Source of the DNA: Bacteroidota bacterium
GTDB lineage: Bacteria; Bacteroidota; Bacteroidia; B-17B0; Aurantibacillaceae
Reading direction: 5' to 3'
Assembly (NCBI GenBank): GCA_017303905.1
Contig: JAFLBH010000003.1
Location: 490,526 to 554,525, forward strand
DNA length: 64,000 nucleotides
Shown here: piece by piece, positions 10,451 to 18,263 of the stretch
Layout: every line of letters starts with the position of its first letter
How positions within the stretch are numbered: position 1 is the first letter of the stretch
Notes under the pieces: generated by a model
What the model was told of the DNA's origin: nothing
Databases searched by the model: none
The model's input: only the letters and a program-made list of their open reading frames with translations
Translations under genes and position numbers: made by a program

Positions 10451-10523
10451 GGTCATTATTGTTTAGCTACCTCTAACTTTTTCAGTACTGTTAATAATTA
10501 AATGTTAAATCATCCTAATTAAA

Positions 10524-10553
10524 ATAAAAAACCACCCCGTTTGCGGGATGGTT
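10524..10553 (-). terminator. intrinsic terminator of metK
   Basis: On the minus strand, AACCATCCCG, a CAAA loop and CGGGGTGGTT form a 10-bp stem. One T-G wobble pairs only on this strand. A TTTTTATTTT tract follows. It lies 28 bases after the metK stop. Confidence 0.85.
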
Positions 10554-10580
10554 CTTTACTCATATTAGAATGGGATTAGA

Positions 10581-11843
10581 TTATTTTAATTTAAATGCCT
10601 TTTTAACTTTTGGCACATAATCCAATTTTTCCCAAGTAAACAACTCCACCTTTTTTGTGATTGTTTTTCCACCCGGTACTCTGAATGTTTTATTTACTAC
10701 CTCGTTCTTACGACCCATATGTCCGTAAGCAGCAGTTTCGCTATACATTGGTGTACGTAATTTCAAACGTTGTTCGATAAAATACGGACGCATATCAAAT
10801 ACCTGCTCAACAATCTTAGCAATTTCACCGTCACTCATTTTTACTTTCGCAGTTCCGTATGTATTTACATAAATACCACAAGGTTTAGCAACACCGATAG
10901 CGTAAGAAACTTGTACTAACACCTCATCGCATACACCTGCAGCTACTAAGTTTTTCGCGATATGACGCGTTGCATAGGCTGCAGAACGGTCTACTTTAGA
11001 AGGATCTTTTCCGGAGAAAGCTCCACCACCGTGAGCACCTTTTCCACCGTAAGTATCTACGATAATTTTACGACCGGTTAATCCTGTATCACCATGCGGA
11101 CCACCAATTACGAAGTTACCGGTTGGGTTGATATGATACGTGATTTTATCGTTGAATAATTTATGTAAAGATGTTTTTAAACCTTTTAATACACGTGGAA
11201 TTAAAATAGTTTTTACATCCTTCGTGATTTGCTCCTGCATCTTCGTTTGATTACCGTTTGTAAAATCATCGTGTTGTGTTGAAATTACAATTGTATCAAT
11301 ACGTACCGGTTGGTTGTTATCGTTATACTCGATAGTTACCTGTGATTTTGCATCCGGACGTAAATATTTCATTTGCTTACCTTCCTTACGGATAGCAGCT
11401 AACTCTAATAATAATCGGTGAGCTAAATCCAAAGGTAACGGCATGTAATTATCTGTTTCGTTAGTTGCATAACCAAACATCATACCTTGATCACCTGCAC
11501 CTTGCTCTTCTTTCTTTTTCTTATCCACACCCTGATTGATATCAGAAGATTGTTCGTGAATAGCAGAAAGGATACCGCAAGATTTTGCTTCAAACATATA
11601 TTCCGCTTTGGTGTAACCGATTTTTGCGATTACATCACGCGCGATGTCCTGAACATCCAAATAAGCTTTTGATTTTACTTCGCCTGCTAATACAACCTGT
11701 CCGGTTGTAACTAAAGTTTCGCAAGCCACTTTACTTTGCGGATCGATAGCTAAAAAGTTATCAATTAACGCGTCTGATATTTGATCGGCCACTTTATCCG
11801 GATGACCTTCAGAAACTGATTCGGAGGTGAATAGATATCCCAT
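10581..11843 (-). CDS. metK: S-adenosylmethionine synthase
   Basis: It makes S-adenosylmethionine from methionine and ATP in the cytosol, releasing phosphate and diphosphate. Visible family signatures are [20 protein letters not shown] at residues 5-24, which contains the ATP/Mg-binding His14, Asp16 and Lys17. The [11 protein letters not shown] hexapeptide region is near residues 115-125, and [19 protein letters not shown], the second signature with the flexible phosphate-binding loop, is near residue 270. The 420-residue length is a little above the usual 385-400 because of insertions common in Bacteroidota homologues. The start ATG fits the conserved N-terminus exactly. It appears monocistronic, with its own promoter candidate and terminator. 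Confidence 0.97.
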   Translation of the reverse strand: MGYLFTSESVSEGHPDKVADQISDALIDNFLAIDPQSKVACETLVTTGQVVLAGEVKSKAYLDVQDIARDVIAKIGYTKAEYMFEAKSCGILSAIHEQSSDINQGVDKKKKEEQGAGDQGMMFGYATNETDNYMPLPLDLAHRLLLELAAIRKEGKQMKYLRPDAKSQVTIEYNDNNQPVRIDTIVISTQHDDFTNGNQTKMQEQITKDVKTILIPRVLKGLKTSLHKLFNDKITYHINPTGNFVIGGPHGDTGLTGRKIIVDTYGGKGAHGGGAFSGKDPSKVDRSAAYATRHIAKNLVAAGVCDEVLVQVSYAIGVAKPCGIYVNTYGTAKVKMSDGEIAKIVEQVFDMRPYFIEQRLKLRTPMYSETAAYGHMGRKNEVVNKTFRVPGGKTITKKVELFTWEKLDYVPKVKKAFKLK

Positions 11844-11866
11844 AATTTGTTTTTAGAATTGAGGTG

Positions 11867-11898
11867 CTAATATACTATTTAAGGTTTGAAATCAAAAA
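11867..11898 (-). promoter_or_regulatory. candidate metK promoter
   Basis: The minus strand has TTTTTG (complement within 11891-11898), about 18 bases, then TATATTAG (complement at 11867-11874). This matches the spacing of the Bacteroidota -33/-7 promoter with an imperfect -7 box. It lies 24 bases before the metK ATG. No SAM riboswitch fold is recognisable in so short a leader. Confidence 0.4.
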
Positions 11899-11947
11899 GG
11901 GTTTTTTTAAGAAAATTTAAGCCTTCAAGTCCTATACGGCGAATCCT

Positions 11948-12796
11948 TTAGTTTTCGCTTTTTTTGCCTACAAGAAGGTTATTGATGACAGACAATAACA
12001 CATAAAACAAAATCACAAAAGGAATTCCCATGTATTGAAATACCGACAATAACACAAGCGCCAAAATCAGAAACACGAAACGGACTTCATTTCCTTTCCA
12101 TCCGAAATTTTTAAATTTTAATGCGATGAGTTGAATTGGGGCTACTAATAAGATACTACAAACAATAGTTGTAATTATTAAAAAAGATGTACTATTAAAC
12201 AAACTTACTATATAATAATAAAAGCTATAAGAGGCCTCTATTGAAGGAGCAATAGATGTTCTAAAATGTATTGGATATAAACTTACTATTAAAGCAACGG
12301 AACAAATCAAAATGGCATTAGCAGGTGTAGGAACTCCAATGAAAGAATCACTCTGACGGGTATCGTTATTAAATTTCGCTAAGCGCAATGCAGAAAAAAC
12401 CGGAATCAAAAACGCAATATAAGACCATGGATTATTTATATATTGATTCTCCAAAAACGCACCAAAATCTCCATGACTCTCAATGGACAAATCCCATAGA
12501 TTGCTCATGCGAATCATTTGAAACATTACCACACCCGGCACCACTCCAAATGTAACCATGTCCGCGAGGCTATCTAAATCTTTTCCAATCGCCGAACTTA
12601 CTTTTAATAAACGCGCAGCAAATCCATCGAAAAAATCAAGCACGGCTGCTATACCAACTAAATAAGCTGCCCATACTAAATTACCATTAAAAGCTTGTAC
12701 AATGGCTAAACAACCGCACACCAAATTACCGCAGGTGATTGCATTGGGAATATGTTGTTTGATTTTCAAAACTGATGTAAAGATACTATTTATCAA
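11948..12796 (-). CDS. pssA: CDP-diacylglycerol--serine O-phosphatidyltransferase
   Basis: This integral inner-membrane enzyme makes phosphatidylserine, the precursor of phosphatidylethanolamine. The CDP-alcohol phosphatidyltransferase signature D-G-x2-A-R-x8-G-x3-D-x3-D is intact (DGFAARLL...GKDLDSLAD, residues of about 56-78). Six to eight hydrophobic segments follow, including PGVVMFQMI, WSYIAFLIPVFSALRLA and FVFLILALVLLSVF. The longest frame opens at a TTG (complement 12794-12796). A second TTG at 12767-12769 would give MKIKQHIPNAIT, closer to the usual N-terminus of the family, so the true start is uncertain by 27 bases. It is divergent from the membrane glycosyltransferase gene at 12840. 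Confidence 0.92.
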   Translation of the reverse strand: MINSIFTSVLKIKQHIPNAITCGNLVCGCLAIVQAFNGNLVWAAYLVGIAAVLDFFDGFAARLLKVSSAIGKDLDSLADMVTFGVVPGVVMFQMIRMSNLWDLSIESHGDFGAFLENQYINNPWSYIAFLIPVFSALRLAKFNNDTRQSDSFIGVPTPANAILICSVALIVSLYPIHFRTSIAPSIEASYSFYYYIVSLFNSTSFLIITTIVCSILLVAPIQLIALKFKNFGWKGNEVRFVFLILALVLLSVFQYMGIPFVILFYVLLSVINNLLVGKKSEN

Positions 12797-12839
12797 ATAC
12801 GTTTCCCTATTAAACCTTGGCTTTTACTATATTTAAACC

Positions 12840-14279
12840 ATGTTTAAAACAAACAAAAACCATGTTATACTATTAAGTTCTGTAACGCTGGTGTTTCTTT
12901 TTGTTTGCGCGCGTGCCGTGAATCTGGATTTTACGCATGATGAAGCCTATTCATTTTTAAACATCAAACAATTTTGGTACGCGCAATTCTTATGTAACGC
13001 CAATTCGCATTGGCTCAACTCTGCGGCCATGAAAATCGCGTCTTTATTCGGTTTGGAAAGTGCGTGGGGATTACGTTGGTTCAGTATTGTGTGTGCCGGT
13101 GGACTATTAACCTTAGCATATGGGTTTATCAGAAAACTCGAAGACTACAGACTGCAATTTTTAGCCTTTACGGTTTTATGTTTAAATCCCTTTGTACTCG
13201 ACTATTTTGTTTTGGCGCGCGGTTATGTTTCAGGAATGTTCTTCGAGTGCCTGGCATTTTATTTTTTTCTAAAACACAAAAAAGAGAGTTCCAATAAAAA
13301 CGCATTTATTGCTTTAACTTCAGCAGGACTCGCCGCCATTGCCAATTTCAATTTCTTTTATTTTTTGAGTGCTTTTTCCTTAGTGTTTTTTTATGAGAAT
13401 TACTTTCAGAAAGGACTCGCTTTCTTTAAAAACAAAAATTTCTATTGGCATCTTTTTATTGCAATGGGCTTTGCTCTTCTGGTTTTACGCGCGCTGTTAT
13501 TTATCAAACGCTGTTCGAATGATTTATTACTAGGCACAAGCAATTTATTTGAAGGCGTTTTTGCCTCGGCCATCGACAGTTTGTTTTATTTAAATCTGGG
13601 AGAGAAGAATTCGCTTTTAATTATTCCTGCCGTCATGATGTTAGTTTGGCTGATTTTTTCGGTGGGAATCGGATTGTTTTTTAGAAAGAAACACCAAAAC
13701 CAAATCTATTTTTACGCTTCCCTTATTTTGGTTTTATTTTTAGGTCTGCAAATCATTAATCATGTTTTTGCAGGCGTGATGTATCCTTATTACCGTTCAG
13801 CGCTTTCTTTATTTCCACTTCTTTGTATCAATCTGATTTGTTTTTGTAATTATGTATCACAACGCAACAAACCGCTTAATTATATTTTCCTTTTAATTGG
13901 TATCTTGTTAGCGTCGAACTTTATTAAAAACATACAGTTTACACATACGTTTGATTTTTATCATCAGAGCGAATCCAAACAATGTTTTGATCTAGTAAAA
14001 AAATTAGGAGCAAAGAATGTAGGAATGTGTCATGAACATTTTGGCGTTTTCATTAATTACTATCAGCCCAGCGATGATTATAAATATCCGTTCAAAGGAT
14101 CGCAATTAAACACCTACGATGAAAGTAAAGAATGGATAGAAAAAGATTTATTGGATGATATGGATTATTTGATTTTGTATCCGCCTTACAATTTATCTTA
14201 CTATAAAAAACGAGCTATTAAATTTACCGCCATAAAAATGTATCCGATAACTAAAACAGTTGTATTAAAAGTAAATTGA
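12840..14279 (+). CDS. multi-spanning GT-C type membrane glycosyltransferase-like protein (479 aa)
   Basis: The protein starts with an N-terminal membrane segment (NHVILLSSVTLVFLFVCARA) followed by the loop NLDFTHDEAYSFLNIKQFW. An acidic Asp-Glu pair in the first periplasmic loop is the hallmark of GT-C polyprenyl-phosphate-sugar transferases of the PMT/ArnT type. About ten further hydrophobic helices follow, then a soluble C-terminal domain of about 110 residues. The likely role is transfer of a sugar from a lipid carrier to a protein or glycan at the outer face of the inner membrane. Substrate and acceptor cannot be predicted. Family assignment is inferred from topology and the DE motif. 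Confidence 0.7.
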   Translation: MFKTNKNHVILLSSVTLVFLFVCARAVNLDFTHDEAYSFLNIKQFWYAQFLCNANSHWLNSAAMKIASLFGLESAWGLRWFSIVCAGGLLTLAYGFIRKLEDYRLQFLAFTVLCLNPFVLDYFVLARGYVSGMFFECLAFYFFLKHKKESSNKNAFIALTSAGLAAIANFNFFYFLSAFSLVFFYENYFQKGLAFFKNKNFYWHLFIAMGFALLVLRALLFIKRCSNDLLLGTSNLFEGVFASAIDSLFYLNLGEKNSLLIIPAVMMLVWLIFSVGIGLFFRKKHQNQIYFYASLILVLFLGLQIINHVFAGVMYPYYRSALSLFPLLCINLICFCNYVSQRNKPLNYIFLLIGILLASNFIKNIQFTHTFDFYHQSESKQCFDLVKKLGAKNVGMCHEHFGVFINYYQPSDDYKYPFKGSQLNTYDESKEWIEKDLLDDMDYLILYPPYNLSYYKKRAIKFTAIKMYPITKTVVLKVN

Positions 14280-14288
14280 TTGCTGCTA

Positions 14289-14450
14289 ACCCCTCTGTCA
14301 TAACCCCTCTGTCACTACGTGACATCTCCTCCCGATGTAAAATCGGGACAAGCTCTTAGCAGGGGAGAATTCAGTCGTGGTACTATTGAGTTTTTTAGAA
14401 ACGGACAGCCTCTCCCCCTGCTAAGGGGGAGTCCGCGCAGCGGGAAGGGG
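14289..14450. repeat. composite palindromic repeat, copy A
   Basis: A unit of about 147 bp (14304-14450) is preceded by a truncated start (14289-14302). It nests several inverted repeats: TGTCAC/GTGACA near the left end, CCCGAT/ATCGGG in the left arm, and a long outer pair TTAGCAGGGGAGA / TCTCCCCCTGCTAA flanking a central core that begins GAATTCAGTCGTGGTACTAT at 14367. The right end is GGGGAGTCCGCGCAGCGGG. It contains no credible ORF. Identical or related copies lie at 14482, 17534, 17800 and, without the core, at 24133. It is a dispersed non-coding element of REP/BIME or MITE type. Confidence 0.85.
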
Positions 14451-14481
14451 TTTAATCTCAAACTGTTTTAAATATATAAAA

Positions 14482-14667
14482 CCCCTCTGTCACTACGTGA
14501 CATCTCCTCCCGATGTAAAATCGGGACAAGCTCTTAGCAGGGGAGAATTCAGTCGTGGTACTATTGAGTTTTTTAGAAACGGACAGCCTCTCCCCCTGCT
14601 AAGGCCTGTCCCGTCCCGATAGCTATCGGGATAATCGATGGAGGGGAGTCCGCGCAGCGGGAGGGGG
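14482..14667. repeat. composite palindromic repeat, copy B (with internal insertion)
   Basis: It is identical to copy A over the left arm and core (GAATTC core at 14545) as far as CTGCTAAGG. About 39 bp with no counterpart in copy A then appear, including the perfect 16-bp palindrome CCCGATAGCTATCGGG at 14615-14630. After that the right end GGGGAGTCCGCGCAGCGGG resumes. Copies A and B are in the same orientation, 30 bp apart. Confidence 0.85.
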
Positions 14668-14687
14668 TTAAACTTTATATCAAAAAG

Positions 14688-14716
14688 ATGTCTCGACTCC
14701 GCTCGACATGACAATC
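14688..14716. repeat. short dispersed repeat (TCTCGACTCCGCTCGACATG type)
   Basis: GATGTCTCGACTCCGCTCGA followed by CATGACA contains the inverted pair TCGA...TCGA within CTCGACTCCGCTCGAC. The same unit recurs at 18044, 18156, 38753 and 38877, always next to the larger palindromic repeats. Confidence 0.6.
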
Positions 14717-14757
14717 CATCTTAAACTTCCTTTGCTTATAAGAAATTACTTGAAAAT

Positions 14758-14788
14758 AAAAAAGCTGCTCCAAACAAAGAGCAGCTTT
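14758..14788 (-). terminator. intrinsic terminator after the acyl-CoA dehydrogenase gene
   Basis: A 10-bp stem, AAAGCTGCTC / GAGCAGCTTT, encloses an 8-base loop. On the minus strand it is followed by TTTTTTATTTT. It sits about 45 bases past the stop at 14832. Confidence 0.9.
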
Positions 14789-14831
14789 AAACACAAATAA
14801 ACTAAAACACCAACGGTGTTAACTAGAACAA

Positions 14832-16004
14832 TTACTTTAACAGTTCGCGGGAAATTACCAGTTTTTGAATTTCACTGGTTCCTTCACCGATAGTACACAA
14901 CTTACTGTCGCGGTAATATTTTTCGGCCGGGAAATCTTTTGTAAATCCGTAACCGCCGAAAATTTGTACGGCTTCTGTACTATTTCTCACGCATACTTCC
15001 GAAGCGTAATATTTTGCAATAGCGCCTTCTTTCGTCATTTTCTGACCTTTATTTTTTAAGTCGGCCGCTTTAAACGTTAACAATTCTGCAGCCTCACACT
15101 CAGTTGCCATATCCGCTAATTTAAAGCTGATGGCCTGGAATGTAGCAATGGCTTTTCCGAATTGGTGACGTTCCTTACTGTATTTCAAAGCACACTCATA
15201 GGCACCACGTGCAATACCACAGCTTAATGCAGCAATACTGATACGTCCGCCATCCAATACTTTCATCGCTTGAATAAATCCTTCACCCTCTTTACCTAAC
15301 ATTTGATCTTTGTGAACGCGGCAATCTTCGAAAATTAATTCAGCTGTTTCGCTGGCACGCATACCCAATTTATTTTCTTTCTTACCTGATTTAAAACCGG
15401 GTGTACCTTTCTCAATGATAAACGCGCTCATACCGTGGCTGTCGCCTTTTTCGCCGGTACGAACAATCACCACCGCTACATTTCCGGTGATAGCATGTGT
15501 GATAAAGTTTTTGCTGCCATTAATCACATAATAATCGCCATCCTTGCGGGCAACGGTGTTCATCCCTCCGGCATCAGAACCGGTACCGGTTTCAGTTAAA
15601 CCCCAGGCACCAATCCATTCGGCAGTGGCTAATTTTGGTAAATACTTTTTCTTTTGCTCCTCATTACCGAAAGCTAAAATATGACCGGTACATAAAGAAT
15701 TATGAGCTGCCATCGATAAAGCGATAGAGCCGCAAATTTTTCCCAATTCAATAATAGCAGTTACGTATTCGGTATACGATAAACCTGAACCGCCATATTC
15801 AGTTGGAACTAAAACGCCCATAAGGCCCAGTTCACCTAGTTTTTTAAATACATCAACAGGAAAAGTTTGTGCTTCATCCCACTCCATCATTTGCGGATAG
15901 ATATGTTCTTTTCCGAATTTACGAATCATATCAGCAATCATTTGCTGATTTTCGTTGGGCATAAAGCTCATGCCAACTTGTTGTTCTAATACTGTACCAG
16001 ACAT
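14832..16004 (-). CDS. acyl-CoA dehydrogenase
   Basis: This FAD-dependent enzyme introduces a trans-2,3 double bond in acyl-CoA and passes electrons to ETF. At 390 residues it is the full length of the short/medium-chain family. It has the FAD-binding signature [15 protein letters not shown] (around residue 133) with [12 protein letters not shown] after it, and the C-terminal signature. The catalytic base is expected to be Glu374 in IGEGTSEIQ, the position used by short- and medium-chain enzymes. The chain-length specificity is not readable from sequence. Its start overlaps the 3' end of apt by 19 bases on the same strand, so the two are probably cotranscribed although functionally unrelated. 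A strong terminator follows. Confidence 0.93.
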   Translation of the reverse strand: MSGTVLEQQVGMSFMPNENQQMIADMIRKFGKEHIYPQMMEWDEAQTFPVDVFKKLGELGLMGVLVPTEYGGSGLSYTEYVTAIIELGKICGSIALSMAAHNSLCTGHILAFGNEEQKKKYLPKLATAEWIGAWGLTETGTGSDAGGMNTVARKDGDYYVINGSKNFITHAITGNVAVVIVRTGEKGDSHGMSAFIIEKGTPGFKSGKKENKLGMRASETAELIFEDCRVHKDQMLGKEGEGFIQAMKVLDGGRISIAALSCGIARGAYECALKYSKERHQFGKAIATFQAISFKLADMATECEAAELLTFKAADLKNKGQKMTKEGAIAKYYASEVCVRNSTEAVQIFGGYGFTKDFPAEKYYRDSKLCTIGEGTSEIQKLVISRELLK

Positions 16005-16513
16005 GTTATATTATTTGAATGTGATTTTAATTTTTCTTTTCCTTTTAAAAATTCGAGTTCAACAATGAATGAAAAACCGGAAACTTTAGCGCCGGCCATT
16101 TTTACCAATTCGGCAGCGGCCGCAGCGGTTCCACCGGTTGCTAAAAGATCATCATGAATTAAAACATTTGCGTTTTTTTTCAAAGCATCTTCGTGCATTT
16201 CTATCACCGACGAACCGTATTCCAAATCGTATTTGTAACTAATCGTTTTATAAGGCAATTTTCCCGCTTTACGAACTAAAACAAATGGAACATCTAATTT
16301 GTTCGCCATTAAAAAACCAAACAAAAAACCGCGACTTTCAATACCTATGATAGCGTCCGGTTTCAAAGGCGTTTGCGCAATCATTTCTTCCACCATGCGT
16401 GTACATAATTTTTGATTCTCGAAAAGCGGTGTAATGTCTTTAAACAAAATGCCCGGTTTAGGAAAATCAGGAATGCTCCGAATGGTTTGATTTATTTCTT
16501 CACGCAAATTCAT
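15986..16513 (-). CDS. apt: adenine phosphoribosyltransferase
   Basis: This purine-salvage enzyme makes AMP from adenine and PRPP. At 175 residues it has the normal family length. The start IRSIPDFPKPGILFKDITPLF is characteristic, IIGIESRGFLFG is the family motif around residue 56, and VLIHDDLLATGGTAAAA (around residue 117) is the PRPP-binding loop with the two acidic residues. The last 19 bases overlap the acyl-CoA dehydrogenase start, so it is the first gene of a two-gene unit. The sequence YKYDLEYGSSVIEMHEDAL matches the flexible loop region. Confidence 0.95.
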   Translation of the reverse strand: MNLREEINQTIRSIPDFPKPGILFKDITPLFENQKLCTRMVEEMIAQTPLKPDAIIGIESRGFLFGFLMANKLDVPFVLVRKAGKLPYKTISYKYDLEYGSSVIEMHEDALKKNANVLIHDDLLATGGTAAAAAELVKMAGAKVSGFSFIVELEFLKGKEKLKSHSNNITCLVQY

Positions 16514-16682
16514 GCTTTACAAAACTATTAAATAAATTTCGAATAATTCTGTTTAGGCATCGTAATTAAATTAATTTTATATTATTGTATTTCAATTATT
16601 TAAACAATTTTTAGTGATTTTGGGTACTGTAATAGTCGTTAAAAATAAAATGCTCAATTATAGTGGTCATTTTTTTGTTCAA

Positions 16683-16720
16683 TTCGCTAATTATCACTAT
16701 TATTGCTACTTGTTAGCGAA
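16683..16720. promoter_or_regulatory. inverted repeat in the apt / outer-membrane protein divergent spacer
   Basis: TTCGCTAA (16683-16690) and TTAGCGAA (16713-16720) are perfect 8-bp inverted arms separated by 22 bases, 28 bases upstream of the ATG at 16748. This could be a regulator-binding site. No regulator is known for it. The rest of the 16514-16747 spacer is featureless AT-rich DNA. Confidence 0.3.
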
Positions 16721-16747
16721 ATAATGCTGATAATTTTTTTAACGATT

Positions 16748-17461
16748 ATGAAAAATTTAAAAACACTTTTAATTGTTGCCATCATTGGTTTAAGCTTAAA
16801 CTCTAACGCGCAGTTTTCACGTTGGTGGTATCAGTTTTCTGCGAAAATGCGTCAAACTCCTTGGGTAGTTGGTGGAGGTTGGAATGTAGTTGATGACGAT
16901 GGTCGTCCTTTTAAAAGTTTATTTGATGTAAATAAATCTTGGAATATTCCTCCATATCCTAGTCGTTTGTTCTGTCAAAAAGTACTTGATAAGGAAAAAG
17001 GATGGGGTGTTGAATTGGGTGTTGCTTATAACAGATATGCGGGCGGAAATCGAATTAATAATAATGAGTTAGCAAGCGCAGGACAAATGTACATTGGTGT
17101 TGATGCTGCGGCGATTTATGATTTCAATAAATTATACGATTTAAATGCTTTAATGTTTGGTGAACAAGAAATTTTTCAACCATACGCTCATATGGGATTA
17201 GGTTACACTTACCGCGCACACGGTCCTTATTTCCATACTGCTTCTCTTAACTTAGGTTTAGGATTTAATGTGTGGGTTTATGAAGGCTGGGGAATTCAAG
17301 TTCAAAGCGTTTCAAAAATCGCATTGGCAGGTCCGTTTATTAAAACCGGAGCAAACTACATGCAACACTCTATTGGTGTAGCATACAAATTCCAACCCGC
17401 TCCTATTTCATTAGGTAAACGTTACAAATTCAAAAAGCACGAAATTAAAAAGGCACTTTAA
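16748..17461 (+). CDS. outer-membrane beta-barrel-like protein (237 aa)
   Basis: The frame is open from 16703, but the ATG at 16748 is chosen because it begins a standard signal peptide (MKNLKTLLIVAIIGLSLNSNAQ). The mature protein is rich in aromatic residues and glycine, with alternating strand patterns (WGVELGVAYNRYAG, MYIGVDAAAIYDF, PYAHMGLGYTYRA, SLNLGLGFNVWVY, SIGVAYKFQP). This is the look of a small outer-membrane beta-barrel of about eight strands. I recognise no named family. It stands alone, is followed by a good terminator, and is probably a surface or periplasm-facing structural protein. Confidence 0.7.
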   Translation: MKNLKTLLIVAIIGLSLNSNAQFSRWWYQFSAKMRQTPWVVGGGWNVVDDDGRPFKSLFDVNKSWNIPPYPSRLFCQKVLDKEKGWGVELGVAYNRYAGGNRINNNELASAGQMYIGVDAAAIYDFNKLYDLNALMFGEQEIFQPYAHMGLGYTYRAHGPYFHTASLNLGLGFNVWVYEGWGIQVQSVSKIALAGPFIKTGANYMQHSIGVAYKFQPAPISLGKRYKFKKHEIKKAL

Positions 17462-17477
17462 TACTAAAATGTATGAT

Positions 17478-17513
17478 GAAAAGCCCCGAGTGTAAACCTC
17501 GGGGCTTTTTTGT
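17478..17513 (+). terminator. intrinsic terminator of the outer-membrane protein gene
   Basis: AAAAGCCCCGAG and CTCGGGGCTTTT (GC core 17483-17490 and 17499-17505) form a 12-bp stem with a TTTTTT tail, starting 17 bases after the stop at 17461. Confidence 0.9.
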
Positions 17514-17533
17514 TTGTACTCGCACTTTTTTAA

Positions 17534-17677
17534 CTCACCCCCGGACTCACTTTGTTCGTCCACCCCCTCTCTACTTGGGTAGAGAGGGGGGGAATTCAGT
17601 CGTGGTACTATTAAGCTTCTTTAAAAGCGGACAGCCTCTCATCCTGCTAAGGGGGAGGGTCCGAAGTGCGAGAGGGC
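17534..17677. repeat. composite palindromic repeat, copy C (divergent arms)
   Basis: It has the same core (GAATTCAGTCGTGGTACTAT from 17592) and right arm GGACAGCCTCTC...CCTGCTAAGGGGGAG as copies A and B. Its left arm is different, a perfect hairpin CCCCCTCTCTAC TTGG GTAGAGAGGGGG at 17563-17590. The ends are CCCCCGGACTCACTTTG and CGAAGTGCGAGAGGG. The core is better preserved than the arms. Confidence 0.8.
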
Positions 17678-17799
17678 TATATACATAATATTAAAGATGT
17701 CTCGCTTGCCCCTCGACAAGCTCGGGGACCAACCTCGACATGCTCGGGGATCGTGTAGCGGAAGGGACTTTAACTTTATATAAAACTACACTGTCATAA

Positions 17800-17974
17800 A
17801 CCCCTCTGTCCCCAGCCTGCTCCGCAACGGCTGGTAAATGCGTAACATCTCCTCCCGATATAAAATCGGGACAAGCTCTTAGCAGGGGCGAATTCAGTCG
17901 TGGTACTATGAGGCTTCTATAGCAACGGACAACCTCTCCCCCTGCTAAGGGGGAGTCCGCGTAGCGGGAGGGGG
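17800..17974. repeat. composite palindromic repeat, copy D
   Basis: CCCCTCTGTCC is followed by a different small hairpin (CCAGCC...GGCTGG). Then come the CCCGATATAAAATCGGG stem-loop, the TTAGCAGGGG arm, the core from 17890 with several substitutions in its second half, and the right end GGGGGAGTCCGCGTAGCGGG. It has the same orientation as copies A-C. Confidence 0.85.
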
Positions 17975-17997
17975 TTTAACTTTAAATTACTTTATAT

Positions 17998-18185
17998 AAA
18001 ACTACTCCGTGCTCTCTAATCCTCAAAAACTCTGTGTTGAAAAAATGTCTCGACTCCGCCCTACTTCACTGCGCTACGGAGGATAAACTCTAAATGACAG
18101 GTGTTCAAAAAACTACCCCGTGCTCTCTAATCCTCAAAACTCTGTGTTGAAATAAATGTCTCGACTCCGCTCGACATGACATTCC
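17998..18185. repeat. pair of direct repeats ending in the TGTCTCGACTCCGC unit
   Basis: Two copies, at about 17998-18059 and 18109-18172, share a block that contains CTCTCTAATCCTCAAAA and CTCTGTGTTGAA and then TGTCTCGACTCCGC. Between them lies a stretch with the inverted pair CTACTTCACTGCGCTACGG. With copies C and D this fills the gene-free stretch 17514-18263. I see no coding sequence there. Confidence 0.65.
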
Positions 18186-18263
18186 ATAAAAAACCATGAA
18201 AAATCAGTTCTCTAAACTTTTTTAGAAAAAGAAATTTTCTATTTTTACTCTCTTTTTTGAAAA

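Noticed and set aside
11844..11947. SAM riboswitch in front of metK
   Set aside because: The leader between the candidate promoter and the ATG is only about 20 bases, which is too short for any SAM riboswitch.
14493..14714. Minus-strand open frame of 73 codons in the palindromic repeats
   Set aside because: It lies entirely within repeats A/B and the Ser/Arg-rich product follows the repeat sequence. There is no coding evidence.
16710..16738. Possible -33/-7 promoter (TTG...TAATTTTT) before 16748
   Set aside because: The transcription start would fall almost on the ATG, and the box matches poorly, so it was left out.
16703..16747. Longer start for the outer-membrane protein (extra 15 residues)
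   Set aside because: The extension precedes a complete signal peptide beginning at 16748 and would disturb it.
17473..17688. Plus-strand open frame across repeat copy C
   Set aside because: It begins in the terminator and runs through the palindromic repeat, so it is chance.
18196..18225. Nine-codon mini-ORF (ATG AAA AAT CAG ... TAG) before the toxin gene
   Set aside because: It could be a leader peptide, but there is no attenuator structure beyond an A/T-rich pairing, so I do not call it.
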